Below are positions 34,331 to 48,484 of a stretch of 64,000 nt of DNA, in pieces (the stretch's first letter is position 1; each line of letters starts with the position of its first letter). The notes under the pieces are model-generated. The model searched no databases. It saw only the letters and a program-made list of their open reading frames with translations, and was not told where the DNA came from. Origin of the DNA: Sclerotinia nivalis. Lineage: Eukaryota > Ascomycota > Leotiomycetes > Helotiales > Sclerotiniaceae. The DNA lies in contig JAPEIS010000008.1 of assembly GCA_029531795.1 (NCBI GenBank), positions 310,001-374,000 on the forward strand. The letters run 5' to 3'. The translations under genes and the position numbers were made by a program.

Positions 34331-37300
34331 TTATATTTAACAATGATTGTTATAACGATTAGCAAATATAACAATATAAATAATTTCAATTATATTCTTA
34401 GCTTGGAAATCTTCTTATATTATTAAATGAGAACGGTAATGAATAATTAGATCTTGATCATCGCATTTGTATATAAATATCTATTGAAAAGAGATCGGTT
34501 TTATAAATTCCAATTCAGAATCGATTTTATACCAAGTATTTCTAGCCTTAAGATTATTAATTTCAAAATCGTAATCTTGTTTGAATTAATATTCCATTTG
34601 ATGATCTTCTAATTGGTAGTAAAAGCGGAGTAGTTTTGGAATTACAGAAATATGAATTCGAGGGAAAAGTATTGTTTGTAATCTATGGATCATAGATTAG
34701 ATGAATAATAATAATAATTTTGTTTTAATTCCAATAATAATTATACTATGAACTATTACAAATTGGGAATGTTCTTCTATATCATCTATTCCAGTTTGAT
34801 CGAACCAAAAAATAAAATGAAAATCATTGAAACAATTTAATCCCGATAAGTCCATCTTTTGTACAATAATAATTCTTATATAGAATCCAATATTGAAGTT
34901 ATTTTCTTAATAGTATTACTATATATACAATTGTTTTCAAATATATACTAATTACTCTAAAATATAATATTAGAAAAAAGATAACTTCAATAAATAATCA
35001 AATGATTGAAACTTAAATAAATTAATCTAAACCTTGGATATTTCAATCCTTATAAAACGAACTCTCTTGAGCATCCTTTCAAAATTATGAATCCACGAAT
35101 CCTCAATGAACCTATCGAAAGATAATATAAAACATAACAATCTTTCCAATAACTGGATTTCCTCTACAGTATACTCTAATTGATCATACCAATATACTTG
35201 CTTCCTTTTGAAACATTATAATTAATCGATTAGAAGAAACTCTAGATCACTTTCGTATTCACTATAAAGAACTTCAATAACACAACTAGTAAGCTCAAAC
35301 TCCATATTCCTCATATCAATACATTCTGCAAAATTGGGGTTTGAATTATCGTTACAAGCATCCCCTTGAACATTGCTATCATCTTTATTTGCGAAATATG
35401 ATTACCCCTCAATAACAAAATCGGCATTTCTGGTTTCTTTAATAAAAGAATCGACCAATGTTTATATATCTCTATTGTTTGCCCCATCCATATTATCTAA
35501 AGGATTAAATGAATTGAATAATCCTAAATCGGGTTCTATATTTTCATTATCATTTTTCAGATCTGCCTCCATCCTTGAATCTAATTCGTTTATAAATGAT
35601 AGTGGATCTGAAATACACTTAATAAATGAACTCAAAATTTTCCGATCAGTGAAAATGGGTAAATAAATGAAATTATTACGATTATCCTCATATTGAATGA
35701 TCGTTCTGTCTATTTCAATGTAGTCTTGTATATCGAAGACTTTTGTTAATTATTTGAATTCTTCCGTATTGTGAATATCGATTATTTGATTGATAGAATT
35801 TATACAATAAATGAAATCTTCATTGAATATAACGTTTCGAATGACTATAATTCTATCGAACTTGAATATCCATATACAATAAATTAATATACCTGGAATA
35901 TAATCCATCAAATACCTAATATATACTCAAGGGTTGGTTTTGTACCATCTTCTATTAAATCCAACCTTTTTATTCTTATTCAAAAAATAGATTCTATATC
36001 CATATCTATAGATCCTATTCCAATTGAAACAAAGATCCTCAGATATTTTCTTTACAAACAAAGAATTGTCTTTACAAAGGTAATCACAAAACTATATATC
36101 AAATATCTCATTTAAAGATTTGAAGGATTTGGCCTTCAAAGAGCTTATATTATACAAATAGATTACAATTTGCATTACTTTTACCCATAATTTATCTAGT
36201 AAATCCAATATGATTCTCATTTTGATCTATTTAGTAACTATTTCTTGTTTTGCACATTCTGATTCTCCATTGGATTTATATATATAAGAAAGAAATAACT
36301 CAAATTCAATACCTTTTTATTTAATTTATTTCTCGAAAAATATATCTTCTATAATCCCAATAACAGATATATTATTATCCTATTTGATTCCTACAATTGT
36401 TAAACCATATTTACAGTAAATCCAAACAAAGAAACTTTATATAATAGAAAACATTTCATTATAAATCTTTCTATAAAAAAGATACAAAAAGATCTTACCA
36501 TTATATATATCTTTGATCACAAGAAATTATAATGCACCTATATACCCTTTGTCGAAATCAAAAAGATCCTATTGGATTTTATAGAATAATCGAAGCAGCT
36601 AACGATCATTCGATATACAAGATATGATTTGTTTCGTATAGATACAAATACAATCTGTATATTCGATACAAATGATACCTTTTATCTTAACATTTTGTAT
36701 TACAAATATTAGATATTCGAATACTTCTTTTCCTAAATATTCTAAATGTTCATATTATAATTCACTTGTATCCTCTTTAGAAAAAGATAGATCACAAGAT
36801 CGATAGAATACTTTATTGATTTTACGATTCATTATTGAATATATCAAAAAAGAGTTGCTTATAGGAATAAATAGAAGAGTACTCGAATAAATTGAAAGTA
36901 ATTTGTATTCTAAGAATACAAGATTTTCAGTATGAATGTATTTAACTACTACAATACTATTTGAAAGATCTCCTTTACAAAGAATACAATTGTATCCAGA
37001 ATATTATACACCAACTTTTAATAATCGAATTTCCGAAACGATATTGATATAGAAACCAAGGATTAATACTACATTGTTCAAAACGAAATCATTATTAGGA
37101 TGACCCTCTCTTTCGATAATTCCCTTGATTATACAGATACCACAACTCAAAACTTGGAAGGATATAATGCTTACTTTTACAAGATTATTAAAACCAGATG
37201 ATATATATCGATGATTATTTATAAAAGAGATATCATTCACAATATATATAACACTATAATTATCGAATAGGATATTATTGAAAAGGCAATGAATCTTTAT

Positions 37301-38820
37301 AACAATAATATAAATCTCTACTTAATTAATACAAACATTAAGAACAACAATATTGAATAAAGTTTCGAAAGAATTTATATTTGATTTTATTTATCCTTTC
37401 TTGATCTATTCAATATATAGATACTTTTATGATTATGAATTAACTCAATCCTTGATCATCTTTAATTCGGATTCGGTGTAATACTATCAAGGTATTGTAT
37501 CTGCCTTACTAATAAACGCTAGTTCTATAATTCGATAATTGCTTGTATAATACTGATACCTTAATTTATTCTTTTAATCGGCTTCTATCTTGCAAGAATA
37601 TATCCAGATTCTATTAGTATCCGAGTTTCCTCTAAAGTTGATTCCCTTTTTGTTCTTTTTAAACTTTTTATCGTTTTGGAAAAAACTAAAAATGGAATAT
37701 ATACCTCCTTTGGTTTTAAAAGCTATTGAATTCTGATAGACTAATCCTCCAAAGACATCTCCGAATTGTTGAAGTGAAAGATTAGATAATCCAAATTGAT
37801 TATTCATCTCGATTTGTATAATCATAGTGTTTGCCTAGATTAAGAGCAATCTAGCATTAATTATTTATAGAAATACAATAATGACTACTTCATTCTGAAT
37901 TTTAATTATTTCATATAAGAGAACTTTGGTATAGACTATAATCCAATCCTTATACCATTTGATAGAATCGATTCTATCGAGTAATATTTATATTAATACA
38001 AATCGATATTCATATAGTACTATTATTTTGATAATAATTATTATAGAAACGAGTTTCCGTTTAAACATTGAAATGATCATTTTGAATAAAAGAGATATAA
38101 TACCTTTATTACAAATGAAAAACTCTATAAAATGAACTTGATCTACAATTGATTCGATCCACTCATATATATCTCGAAAGGCTTTGTGATTCTGAATATA
38201 CTCGTATTAACGATATCGATACTCCATTTAAAGAATATTAAATTCAGTTATAATATCTTAGAATGTTACAAAAAAGAAAGCAATAAATCGAATTAATATA
38301 AATCCCGATATATTTCCATCGGAATTCCTTATATTAGTATCCCCACTTGTATCTTGTCGAGCTTGAATTGCCGTAAGATATTCCATAAGTTCCTGTCGAT
38401 ATCGATCTTGATTAGCTTGATTATATTTAACCTGAAAATCGACAATAGAAAATAAAACTAACAATCTAATAGATAATCAATCGATCTAAAGTGTAATTGA
38501 TTTATTTGCCAAATCGGAACTAGAAATGATTCCATTCGAAATGGATACAAAAGAATCGTTATCTGGATCGATTAGTTCCCAGATTCCAACGATTAAACAT
38601 TTATTTTGCAAACGAAAATACCATTTTGGTTATTAGGCACAAATAACAAGAAAAAGAAAATCAAATTGATCTTTCGTTATATTTGAAAAGTAACAAAAAA
38701 AGATATAGAATAATTGGATTTATAATGAAAATAGGAATAAAATAAAAAAAACGATCCCTTAAAAACTGAATGATCGTATAATAGAAGTTTAAATAGATTA
38801 AGAACTACCAGACTCATAAC

Positions 38821-39182
38821 TATAATAAAATAATACAATTACAGAACACATTAAAAGGATCGAAGAGAAGATAGATATAATAATAATATTAAAGTTAAAG
38901 TATATCTTGAATTAGAATTATATTAAATGATTTGCTCTCGATCTTAAAGATCGTAGATAATATATATAGACTTAATTAGAAGCTATTTAGCCAACAAAAA
39001 GCATCAATTAGGCTAGGCTTCGATCTGTATGATATCAGGAGAGGGTTGACGATCGTAAGGATCGACAAGATCTAGAAGAGCCTGATAATTAATGTGAAAT
39101 GAGAGGTTTAATGATCGTGGAGTATAGAGTGATTGTAGATCACCAGTTATGTGAATCAGGTATCATGTGATTACCCGTGACA
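38821..39182 (-). repeat. Copia LTR, right copy
   Basis: The less mutated copy, ending ACCCGTGACA. The matching shared core includes GATATCAGGA and AAGGATCGA blocks. The left boundary is set by loss of similarity and may be off by a few bases. Confidence 0.75.
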
Positions 39183-40981
39183 ACTTTTTTATACTTTTTT
39201 CTTTCTGGAAATATATAGTTTATTTTAATCAAAAATCTATTTGCGATATAGAAACCAGATCAGGATACTAAGGAAAGAGATCACTAAGTATTTTTTAAGA
39301 TTGTTTTAAAAAGTCAGTATTGTTTACAAATTCAAAAGATCAAATCTGTTGAATAAATAGATTTTCCAAAATCGATATTAGCTTTTTGAATCGGAGGAGT
39401 ATTTCCTGTAGTAGTTGTCTTTGGGTGTTTAACAGTAGACTTTATTCCAGGTTTCTTTTGAGTGTTTTGAAGACGATTTGAATGTCAGATTGATGATATT
39501 GATTCTTTGGATTTTTGATTTGTTTTTGAAAAAAGATTCTTTCTTTTCCGGATCAATTTCTTCGGATCCTTTTGTAGCTTAGTTGATTGTATAGATAGCT
39601 TTCGAGTAGACTTTCGATCAGAGTTGAACGTTTCATTTCGATTTTTCGAAGATCCAGTAATAGATCTTTCTATTTTCTTTTCTTTTGATCTTTTTGGAAT
39701 GCAAAAAATTGTTCTAGTTGTAAGTTCAGTATCAGTTAAGTTGACAATTTCCTATTCAGGAATAACATCATTCTTTGGGAATTCTTGATGTTCGAAATCT
39801 TTGTTCTGAAAAGTTTTCAATTGCTTTTTGATGGTTTTGTAGTTTGCGAATAGGGATTGATTTTTTTATTGTTTTTCTTTTTGGACAAATGTATTAATCA
39901 GAGGTATTAAGATTTCCATTATTTGATTAATCCATTTCTGATATTATCTTCGGAATTCGTTATTGTTGAGTCTGAGTAATATACTTGTATATTGTTTAAC
40001 AATAATAAAGTTTTATGATAATGATTCTAAAAGGGTTATAGAAATAGATCTAGGTGATACAAAGTTAATATTAAAAATAAAAGAATGAAGAATATAAAGA
40101 TCTTTTTTATTGAGTTTGTTCAATTCAAAAGGAATAGTTTGATTCGGAAGGAAATGCTAAAGACTTTTGTAAAAGTTATTATTCTTTATTTTTTGATTAT
40201 CAGGGGCGATAATGAGATATAATATTAATATCAAGGTAGATCTATAGATCCCTGAAGAATTATTGAACCGAAGAATAGTATCAGGTTGGAGTATAATTGT
40301 ATAAGAATTAGTTTTAGCCAAATCTTTTTAGTAGAAATCGTTATTGTGTTTAGTTTTTTGGAATGTATCTCTTTGTATTGTTTAATCAAGATTATATTAA
40401 GATTGATGAGAAAAAGAATGTTTCTTTAGGAAATCTCGAATCAGTTTGTAATTTTTATCGAAGATGTTTGGAGTGAGAATTTGGTGTTCTTTATGGATAT
40501 CCTCGATTGATTCTTCTAGTTGGGATAAATCAATTATGATAATGATTCTTTTGAAGGCCTTTGATATATGTTTTTTGGAAGTTAGATTGAAAAGGTCAGA
40601 AAATGAATAGTAGTGGGTAAGCTTCCAACTATAATCAGGAAATCGTAACATTGGTAAAGGAATGGGGATAAAGCAGAATTTATGGTTTTTTTGAATGTGA
40701 ATAGCAACTCGTTATAAGGATGGGTTATTTCTAAAAAGGAGTTGAATAAAAGAAAAGTAATAATTTTGAAATAGATTTCCTTTAAGGATTTTACGAAAAT
40801 ACTATTTGTAGGTAGTAAAAATATTATTACAGAAAAGGATATATTAGGGAAATCTTTGAGCTCGAAGATTTATTGGAACTTTGGAATTTGTAAGATAGAA
40901 TTCTTTTGAAAGGTGTTTTTTATTAAAGGTATCTTTTGGTAAAGATTTGATTTAAGGGATTCGATTATATTGGAAAAGTAG
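39183..40981 (-). mobile_element. G2 Ty3/gypsy element, 3' part (displaced)
   Basis: RIP-decayed minus-strand polyprotein sequence with one longer open stretch at 40397-40651. Joining it to 54888 by removing the G1a insertion and one AGTAG copy keeps a minus-strand frame open across the junction (RFSPRKNTYFSNIIESL). This makes it the downstream part of the G2 element lying at 54883-63403. Confidence 0.6.
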
Positions 40982-41144
40982 TATTACGGGTTCATCCCCC
41001 TTCACCTGCACGTGATCATGTATGCCTTAGGCACACATGCATACACTCACTTCTATATAGTCAGGTCACCTTTTTGACCTTCTTCCTTTCCTTATAGTAC
41101 AACTATAGATCAACCCTACAAATACCTTTTCCTTTACCGTAATA
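40982..41144 (+). repeat. G1a 5' LTR
   Basis: 163 bp, starting TATTACGGG (original TGTTACGG) and ending ACCGTAATA. Nearly identical in layout to the LTRs at 45033, 51670 and 54478. Confidence 0.88.
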
Positions 41145-41214
41145 GTTTGTACTACTCTTTCAAAGGCTCTATCATTTTACAAAATGATTTAACCTTGTCA
41201 AATTATCTGTAGAC

Positions 41215-41515
41215 TTTTGTATCTGTTTTTGATTGTTTTTGCACCGTTGTAATTCGTTTGCTTTTGTATGATTGTGTTTTTTATTTGCTTTTGTATAGCT
41301 TTTTTTTATTCGTTTTGTGTAATTTCTGATCTTTGATTGCTTTTGTATGATTATATTTATTTGTAGACTTCTATATTTGTTTTTGATTGCTTTTGTACGA
41401 TTATATTTTGTATATATATTGCTTTTGTATAATTGTATTTTCTTTATTGATTGTTTTTATACAATTACAATTTCTCTATCGATTACTTTTATACAATTAT
41501 AATTCTTTTTACAAT
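41215..41515 (+). repeat. Degenerate leader repeats of G1a
   Basis: Ten or so imperfect copies of a unit like GCTTTTGTATGATTGTATTT follow the LTR. The same array follows the G1b LTR at about 45257-45510, so it is an original family feature of the 5' leader. Confidence 0.6.
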
Positions 41516-42554
41516 AACTTCTAGTTCTACATTTGCTGGTAATGCGATTCCTATTTTTATCGAAAGAATTTATACCGGAATTCAACGAGTCTTCAGTCAA
41601 TAATCTACTATTACACAAATCCTAACAGAATTGAATACTCCGATAACGCCAAACCTCGTTGTCAATTTTGATAAACAAATTATTTATCTGAATTATGTTT
41701 TCTTTATTATTGAAGATCGTTTTACTATTTAAGTTATCTATATCGTTATTCAAACAAATAAGATCGAGAAATACAAAACGGAAAACATCGGACTTCTTTA
41801 TACCTTAACTGGTAAACAAATTCAATTGAATACCGGTGGTACTGTTATTGACTAAAAACCAATTATTCTCCACTAAACTTAGAAAGATCTGTTTGTTTTT
41901 AAAAACGAAAGATCTAATATTCTTGTTTGCCAAAAGGATTATCAATCCTGGAAGTTGGGTTTGCAATTTTGTTGAATAATCGATTTATAATTCTTTACTT
42001 CTGAATAAAAAAAAATTAACTATACTATTAATCTTTTCGATGATCAAGTGTGACAAGAGTATATTATAGATATTATTAGATTTGTTGACAATCTTATTTG
42101 TTTCGATTCTGTTGCTTTGTTTTTGATCAAATTGGATAAATTATATATCTCTATGGATATTGAAAAAAAAGCTTCGCTCAAATTCGACAAACTTTCTATA
42201 AGTTCAAAAGAATCCTTTTCGGCTTTCTTTTTTATATTATCTTATCTAGTTAATTTTTGCTACAAATCTGATTGCGAAATCGTTAATGCAATAAAGCAAA
42301 AGATTACTATTCCTCTCCGAATTTTGATTATTAATGATTCGAACCCCTGCATTGTTGATAATATTGATAGTTGGTAAAAGAAATTCTCTATTTGAAATCA
42401 GAATCTTTATAACACCGAGTATTATAACAAAAATTCTAGTAATGTATTTGTTATTGGTAATGATGATTTTATAGATTTTGATATAATGAAATAGAAGGGA
42501 CAACAATAAAAAGGTTAGCAAAATAAGAAAAAAAAGTTTAATCCTATAGTTTCT

Positions 42555-42596
42555 TGTAATTGTTGTAATAGAATCGGTTATCTTCAAATTGATTAT
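42555..42596 (+). pseudogene. G1a gag zinc knuckle, mutated
   Basis: Reads CNCCNRIGYLQIDY, the CCHC knuckle C-x2-C-x4-H-x4-C with His changed to Tyr and the last Cys changed to Tyr. Both changes are explained by single transitions (CAT to TAT, TGT to TAT). The G1b equivalent near 46555 has further changes and a stop. Confidence 0.6.
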
Positions 42597-44515
42597 TATG
42601 TTATTTATAATATCAATAGTAATCTTCTTTCTGGTAAACAGGCTTTTGCTAATACTTTTTCCAATCATAATATTACTACTCTAACTAATCTGGCCTTTGT
42701 TCAATGTACTACCGTTTTGGCTTTCCGAAACGTTAATAAATCTAACAATAATTGTAATGGATTTCGAAGAGGATATATTGATAATTGAGTACAAAATCAA
42801 CAATATCTAAATCAGATATAATAACAAAGCTATATTAAACTAAAGGAGGTTGTTTTTATACCCAGTTCAGTTAAGGAAAATCCTGAACAAGGAAAAGATT
42901 AATCTTTACGAAAAATCGTTTGTAAAGGAATACTAAAGGCAAAAAGGTAAATCGAGGAATGGATAGATATAAATCATTACAGTTCAACTTTATAAATAGC
43001 AAATCTCTACTCATTAAAATTATTATATTTTTTATATATGAAAACCCTTTTACTGTTATAAATCTCATTAATAGTAGATGCTTCGGGGAAACCTTCATTG
43101 ATTATTCTTTTACTCTCAAATACAATATCAAAATACAATTCTTACCTTTTCCTCGTAAGTTTCGATTTGCCGATGGAAAAATCGCCAATAGAATTATAGA
43201 ATATTTTGTAATGGAAATTGCTATAAGGAATTATTATAAATATTGGTCTTTTTATATCACTCAGTTTTCATCAAAGACATCGTTAATCTTTAGCTTATCA
43301 TAATTGTAATATTACAATCTTATTATCAATTGAACAAAGATGAATTTAATATTCTCTTCAAACTATTGTATTTCCAATTGCTCAATACATCATAATTCAG
43401 AATCAATTAGTACATCAACAATCCTATCTCTAATTAAAAAACAAAAGGATCTAGCAAAAGTTACTCTATAATAGATTATCGATACTATCAAACCTTTAAA
43501 TAAATTCCTTACTAACCTTAATATAAAAACTAAATATACAGATTATAAATATCACTCTCTCTATATCAAGGATTGTCCGGAGGACGATACTGATTCTTTA
43601 ATTATTCAAACGTTTTCTACTTCTAAAGAAGCTCTTTATAAAAAACCTTCTATCGAAAAAATACTAGATAAAAATTATATATTATAATCTAACAATTCTT
43701 TTGTTGACCTTGAATTTCAATAAGATCTAACATTTAATATGAATCATTATCGAACAAAACACTATAGAGAATCAAATAATTAAGTACAAATGATTCCCAA
43801 TTATCTATATCCAAAATCGATTTTGAAGATTACAAATCGACGTCGCCTTATTCACAATCCAAAAAACTATTTGCTTTTACTTTCTATTGAAGAACTCCTT
43901 ATATCTGTCTATAAAGATACAAATCCAAATATAGATGATATTTGTTGATTGCAAGTTTTTAGTTTTGTTTCGTTTTGCTAATAAGATAATTTTCGGGTTA
44001 TCTAATTGATATAGGATGAATTGGATATTGTATAGAAAACTATTAAACAAAATCATCTATATCAAACTATATTGTTCTCGATACTCATAGAAAAGGATTT
44101 TCGATCGATTTTACAAGGGTAGGGTAATATAACAGAAATACTCTTTAAAACTTTATCGCAATTTTATGATTTTGTATATGATTGCTATAAGCCGCTTCAT
44201 TTGCAAAAGATCTTTGAAATTGATATCGATAAATTTTTAATTAGCAAACCTTCTTTTAGTGATGATTAAATACAATAAAGACTCTCTATATAATTACAAG
44301 ATAAACTTTCCGTCTTTCTCCTACGTTATACAGATAGACTGCTGCTTTGTTGAATCTAGAACTACAAAATTGAATTAATACCTAATAAAAAACTATTTTA
44401 CTTCAAAAACTACTCTTTATCATTAATAGAGTTGATGGTGATATACAAATAGTTCAATGATAATCTCTCCAAAAGATTTATTCGAAAATCGAAATCACAA
44501 TGCATTTCTCTTTTA

Positions 44516-45032
44516 TTGTTAATTGCTAAACCTAGAAAAAAGATCTGTATCTATCAAGATTATCAAAAACTTAATAATATTACTATAAAGAATCGTTATC
44601 CATTATCTATCGTTTACAAAATACTAAACACTCTTTGCAATACAAAAATTTATATCAAGCTTGATATCATTGCAACGTTCAACAAATTGCGAATCGTTGA
44701 AGAAAATAAATGGAAAATTGTATTCATCATTTGTTTTGATCTTTTTGAATCTCTAATTATATCTTTTGATCTTTGCAATATATCTGTATCGTTTCAATAT
44801 TATATTAATCATACACTTTTCGATAAATTGGATAAGTATTGTATTATATATCTCGATAATATCTTAATCTATTCCGATAATCCTATAGAGTATAAGGAAT
44901 ATATTCATCAAATAATTCAAAAGCTAATAGATACTGAATTACAGATTGATATTAATAAATACAAATTCGAAATTACAAAAACAAAGTATCTGGGTTTTAT
45001 TATTACAATCAAAGATATCGAAATGGATCAAG
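44516..45032 (+). pseudogene. G1a reverse transcriptase, N-terminal half
   Basis: An open stretch reads IYQDYQKLNNITIKNRYPLS, IYIKLDIIATFNKLRI and YLDNILIYSDN, the gypsy reverse transcriptase core. The catalytic YLDD is YLDN (codon 44858-44860). The frame is cut at 45032 by the G1b LTR and continues at 51838. Confidence 0.85.
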
Positions 45033-45195
45033 TGTTACGGGTTCATCCCCCTTCACCTGCACGTGATCATGTGTGCTTTAGGCATATATATATGTATTCA
45101 TTTCTATATAGTCAGGTTATTTCCTTGATTTTCTTTCTTTTCTTGTAGTACAATTATAGATCAACTCTATATATACCTTTTCCCTTATTGTGATA
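45033..45195 (+). repeat. G1b 5' LTR
   Basis: 163 bp, the best preserved start (TGTTACGGG). From about position 60 onward it carries runs of C-to-T changes relative to the other copies. Confidence 0.9.
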
Positions 45196-48100
45196 GTTTA
45201 TATTACTCTTTCAAAGGCTCTATTATTTTATGAAGTGATTTGGCCTTATCAAATCATCTGTAGGCTTTTGTATTTGTTTTCGATTGTTTTCGTACTGTTG
45301 TAACTCGTCTGTTTTTGTATGGTTGTGTTTTTTATTTGCTCTTGTGTAGCTTTTTTTTATTTGCTTTGTATAGTTTCTGATCTTTGATTGTTCCTATGTG
45401 ATTATATTTATTCGCAGGCTTTTGTGTTTGTTTTTGATTGCTTTTGTGCGATTGTATTTTTTGCAGTTTTTTTATCGATTATTTTTATACAATTACAATT
45501 CTTTTTATAATGGCTTTTGGTTCTATATTTGTTAGTAATACGATTCCTATTTCTATTGAGGGAATTCGTACTGGAATCCAATGAGTCTTTGGTTAATGGT
45601 CTATTATTATGCAAATTCTAATAGAATTGGATGCTTTGGTAATGCCAAACTTCGTTATCGATCTTGACGAACAAATTGTTTATTTGAATTATATTTTCTT
45701 TATTATCGAAGATCGTTTTATTATTCAAGTTATCTATATTGTTATTCAAACAAATAAGATCAAGGAATGTAAAACGGAAAATGTTGAGCTTCTTTGCATT
45801 TTGGCCGATAAGTAAGTTTAGCTAGATGCTAATAGTGTTGTTATTGGTTAGAAATCAATTATTCTTTGCTAAATTCAGAAAAATCTATTTGTTTTTAAAA
45901 GCGAAAGATCTAATATTTTTATTTATTAAGAGGACTATCAATTCTGGAAGTTGGGTTTGTAATTTTGTTAAATGATCGATTTATAATTCTTTGTTTTCGA
46001 ATAAAAGAAGATTAATTACATTATTAGTTTTTTTGATGGTTAAGTATGATAAGAGTGTATTACAGATATTACTAGATTTGTTAACAATTCTATTTGTTTC
46101 GATTTTGCTGTTTCGTTTTTAGCTAAATTGGACAAATTATATATCTCTATAGATATTGAAAAAGAAGCTTCGTTTAAATTCGATAAATTTTCTATGAATT
46201 CAAAGGAATCCTTTTCGGTTTTCTTTTTTATATTATTTCATCTAATTAATTTTTGTTATAAATCTGATTGCGAGATTATTAATACAATAAAGCAAAAGGT
46301 TATTATCCTTTTTTGAATTTTGGTTATTGATGATTCGAATCTTTATATTGCTGATGATATTGATGGTTAGCAAAAGAAATTCTTTATTTGGAGTTAGAAT
46401 CTTTGTGATGTTGAGTATTATAACAAAAATTTTAGTAATATATTTGCTGTTAATAATGATAACCTTATAGATTTTGATGTAATGAAATAGAAGAGATAAT
46501 AGCAAAAAGGTTAGTAAAATAAGAAAAAGAAGTTTAATTCTATAATTTCTTATAATTATTGTAATAGGATTAATTATCTTTAGATTGATTATTATATTAT
46601 TTATAATATTAATAGTAATCTTCTTTCTGATAAATAGACTTCTGTTAATACTTTTTCCAATTATAATATCGCTGCTCCAATTAATCTAGCCCCCATTCAA
46701 TATACCACTGCCCCGGCTTTCCGAAGCGTTAATAAATCTAACAATAATCGCGATAGATTTCGAAAAGGATATACTGATAATTGAATACAAAGTTAATAAT
46801 ATCTAAATTAGATATAATAATAAGATTATATCGAATCAAAGGAGATTATCTTTATATCCAATTCAATTAAGGAAAATCCCGAACAAGGAAAAGATTAATC
46901 TCTACGAAAAATCGTTTGTAAAGGAATATTAAAAGCAAAAAAGTAAATCGAAAAATGGATAGATATAAATTATTATAATTTAATTCTATAAATAACAAAT
47001 CTCTATTTGTTAAAACTATTATATTCTCTATATATGAAAACTCTTTTATTGTTATAAGTTTTATTGATAATAGATATTTTAAAGAAACTTTTGTTGATTA
47101 TTCTTTTGTTTTTAAATACAATATCAAAATATAATTCTTATTTTTTTCTTGCAAGCTTCGATTTATCGATGGAAAGATCGCTAATAGAATTACAGAATAT
47201 TTTGTAATGGAAATCGTTATAAGGGATTATTATAAATATTGGTCTTTTTATATCATCCAGTTTTCATTAGAGATACTATTAATCTTTGGTTTATTATAAT
47301 TGTAATATTACAATTCTATTATCAATTGAACAAAGATGAATTTAACATTCTCTTCAAACTATTGTATTTTCAATTGCTCAGTGTGTTATAATTCAAAGCT
47401 AGTTAGTACACTAATGATTCTATTTTCGATTAAGGATCAAGAGGATCTAACAAAAGTTATTTTATAATAGATTATCGTTGCTATCAAATCTTTAAATAAA
47501 TTCCTTATTGATTTTAATATAAAAACTAAATATATAGATTATAAGTATCATTCTCTTTATATTAAGGATTATTCAAAGGATAATATCGACTTTCTATTTG
47601 TTCAAATATTTTCTACTTTTAAAAGAACTCCTTACAAAAAACCTTTTATCAAAAAGATACTGGATAAAAATTATATATCACAATCTGATGATTCTTTTGT
47701 TGACCTCGAATTTCAGCAAAATCTAATACCTAATATAAATCATTATCGAACAAAGTACTATAGGGAATCAAATAATCAAGTACAGATGATTCCCAATTAT
47801 CTACATCCAAAGTCGATTTTGAAAATTGTAGATTGATGTCGTTCTATTCACAATCCAAAAAATCATTTGTCTTCGTTTTCTATTGAGGAATTCCTTATAT
47901 CTGTTTACAAAGATACAAATCCAAATATAAATAATATTCGTTAATTGCAAGTTTTTAGTTTTGTTTTATTCTATTAACAAGATAACGTTCGGACTATCTG
48001 GTTGATATAGGATGAATTGGATATTATACAGAAAACTGTAGAACAAAATCATCTACGATAAATTATATTATTTCTGATATTCACAGAAGAAGATTTTCGA

Positions 48101-48484
48101 TCGATTTTATAAGGGTAGAGTGATATAATAGAGATACTCTTTAAAACTCTGTTATAACTTTATGATTTTATATACGATTACTATAAACCGTTTCATTTGC
48201 GAAAGATCTCTAAAACTGATATCGATAAATTTTTAATCAACAAATCTTCCCTTAATAACAATCAAATACAATAAAGGCTTTTTATATAGTTATAAGATAA
48301 ATTTCCCGTTTTTCTTCTATATTATATCGATAGATTGCTATCTTGCCGAATCTAAAACTACAAGATTGAATTAATACTTAATAAAAAACTATTTTATTTC
48401 AAAAACCGCCCTCTATTATCAATAGAGTTGATGATAATACGCAAATAACTCGATGATAATCTCTCCAAAGGGTTCATTCAGGAA

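Larger units (their letters stand above)
31603..39182 (-). mobile_element. RIP-decayed Ty1/copia LTR retrotransposon
   Basis: Two direct repeats flank a 6.9-kb interior. The minus strand encodes a broken copia polyprotein. Near 34320-34170 it reads IVNTFVQPFNIPIVYYLPDD and RILYNLRDS, typical of the copia reverse transcriptase, followed by FMDNIQIIYHKK in place of the catalytic YVDDI box. The frame is full of stops from C-to-T and G-to-A changes. About 7.6 kb overall. No matching 5-bp target duplication was found. Confidence 0.8.

Noticed and set aside
31603..39182. 5-bp target duplication of the copia element
   Set aside because: CTTAT on the left and ACTTT on the right do not match well enough to call.
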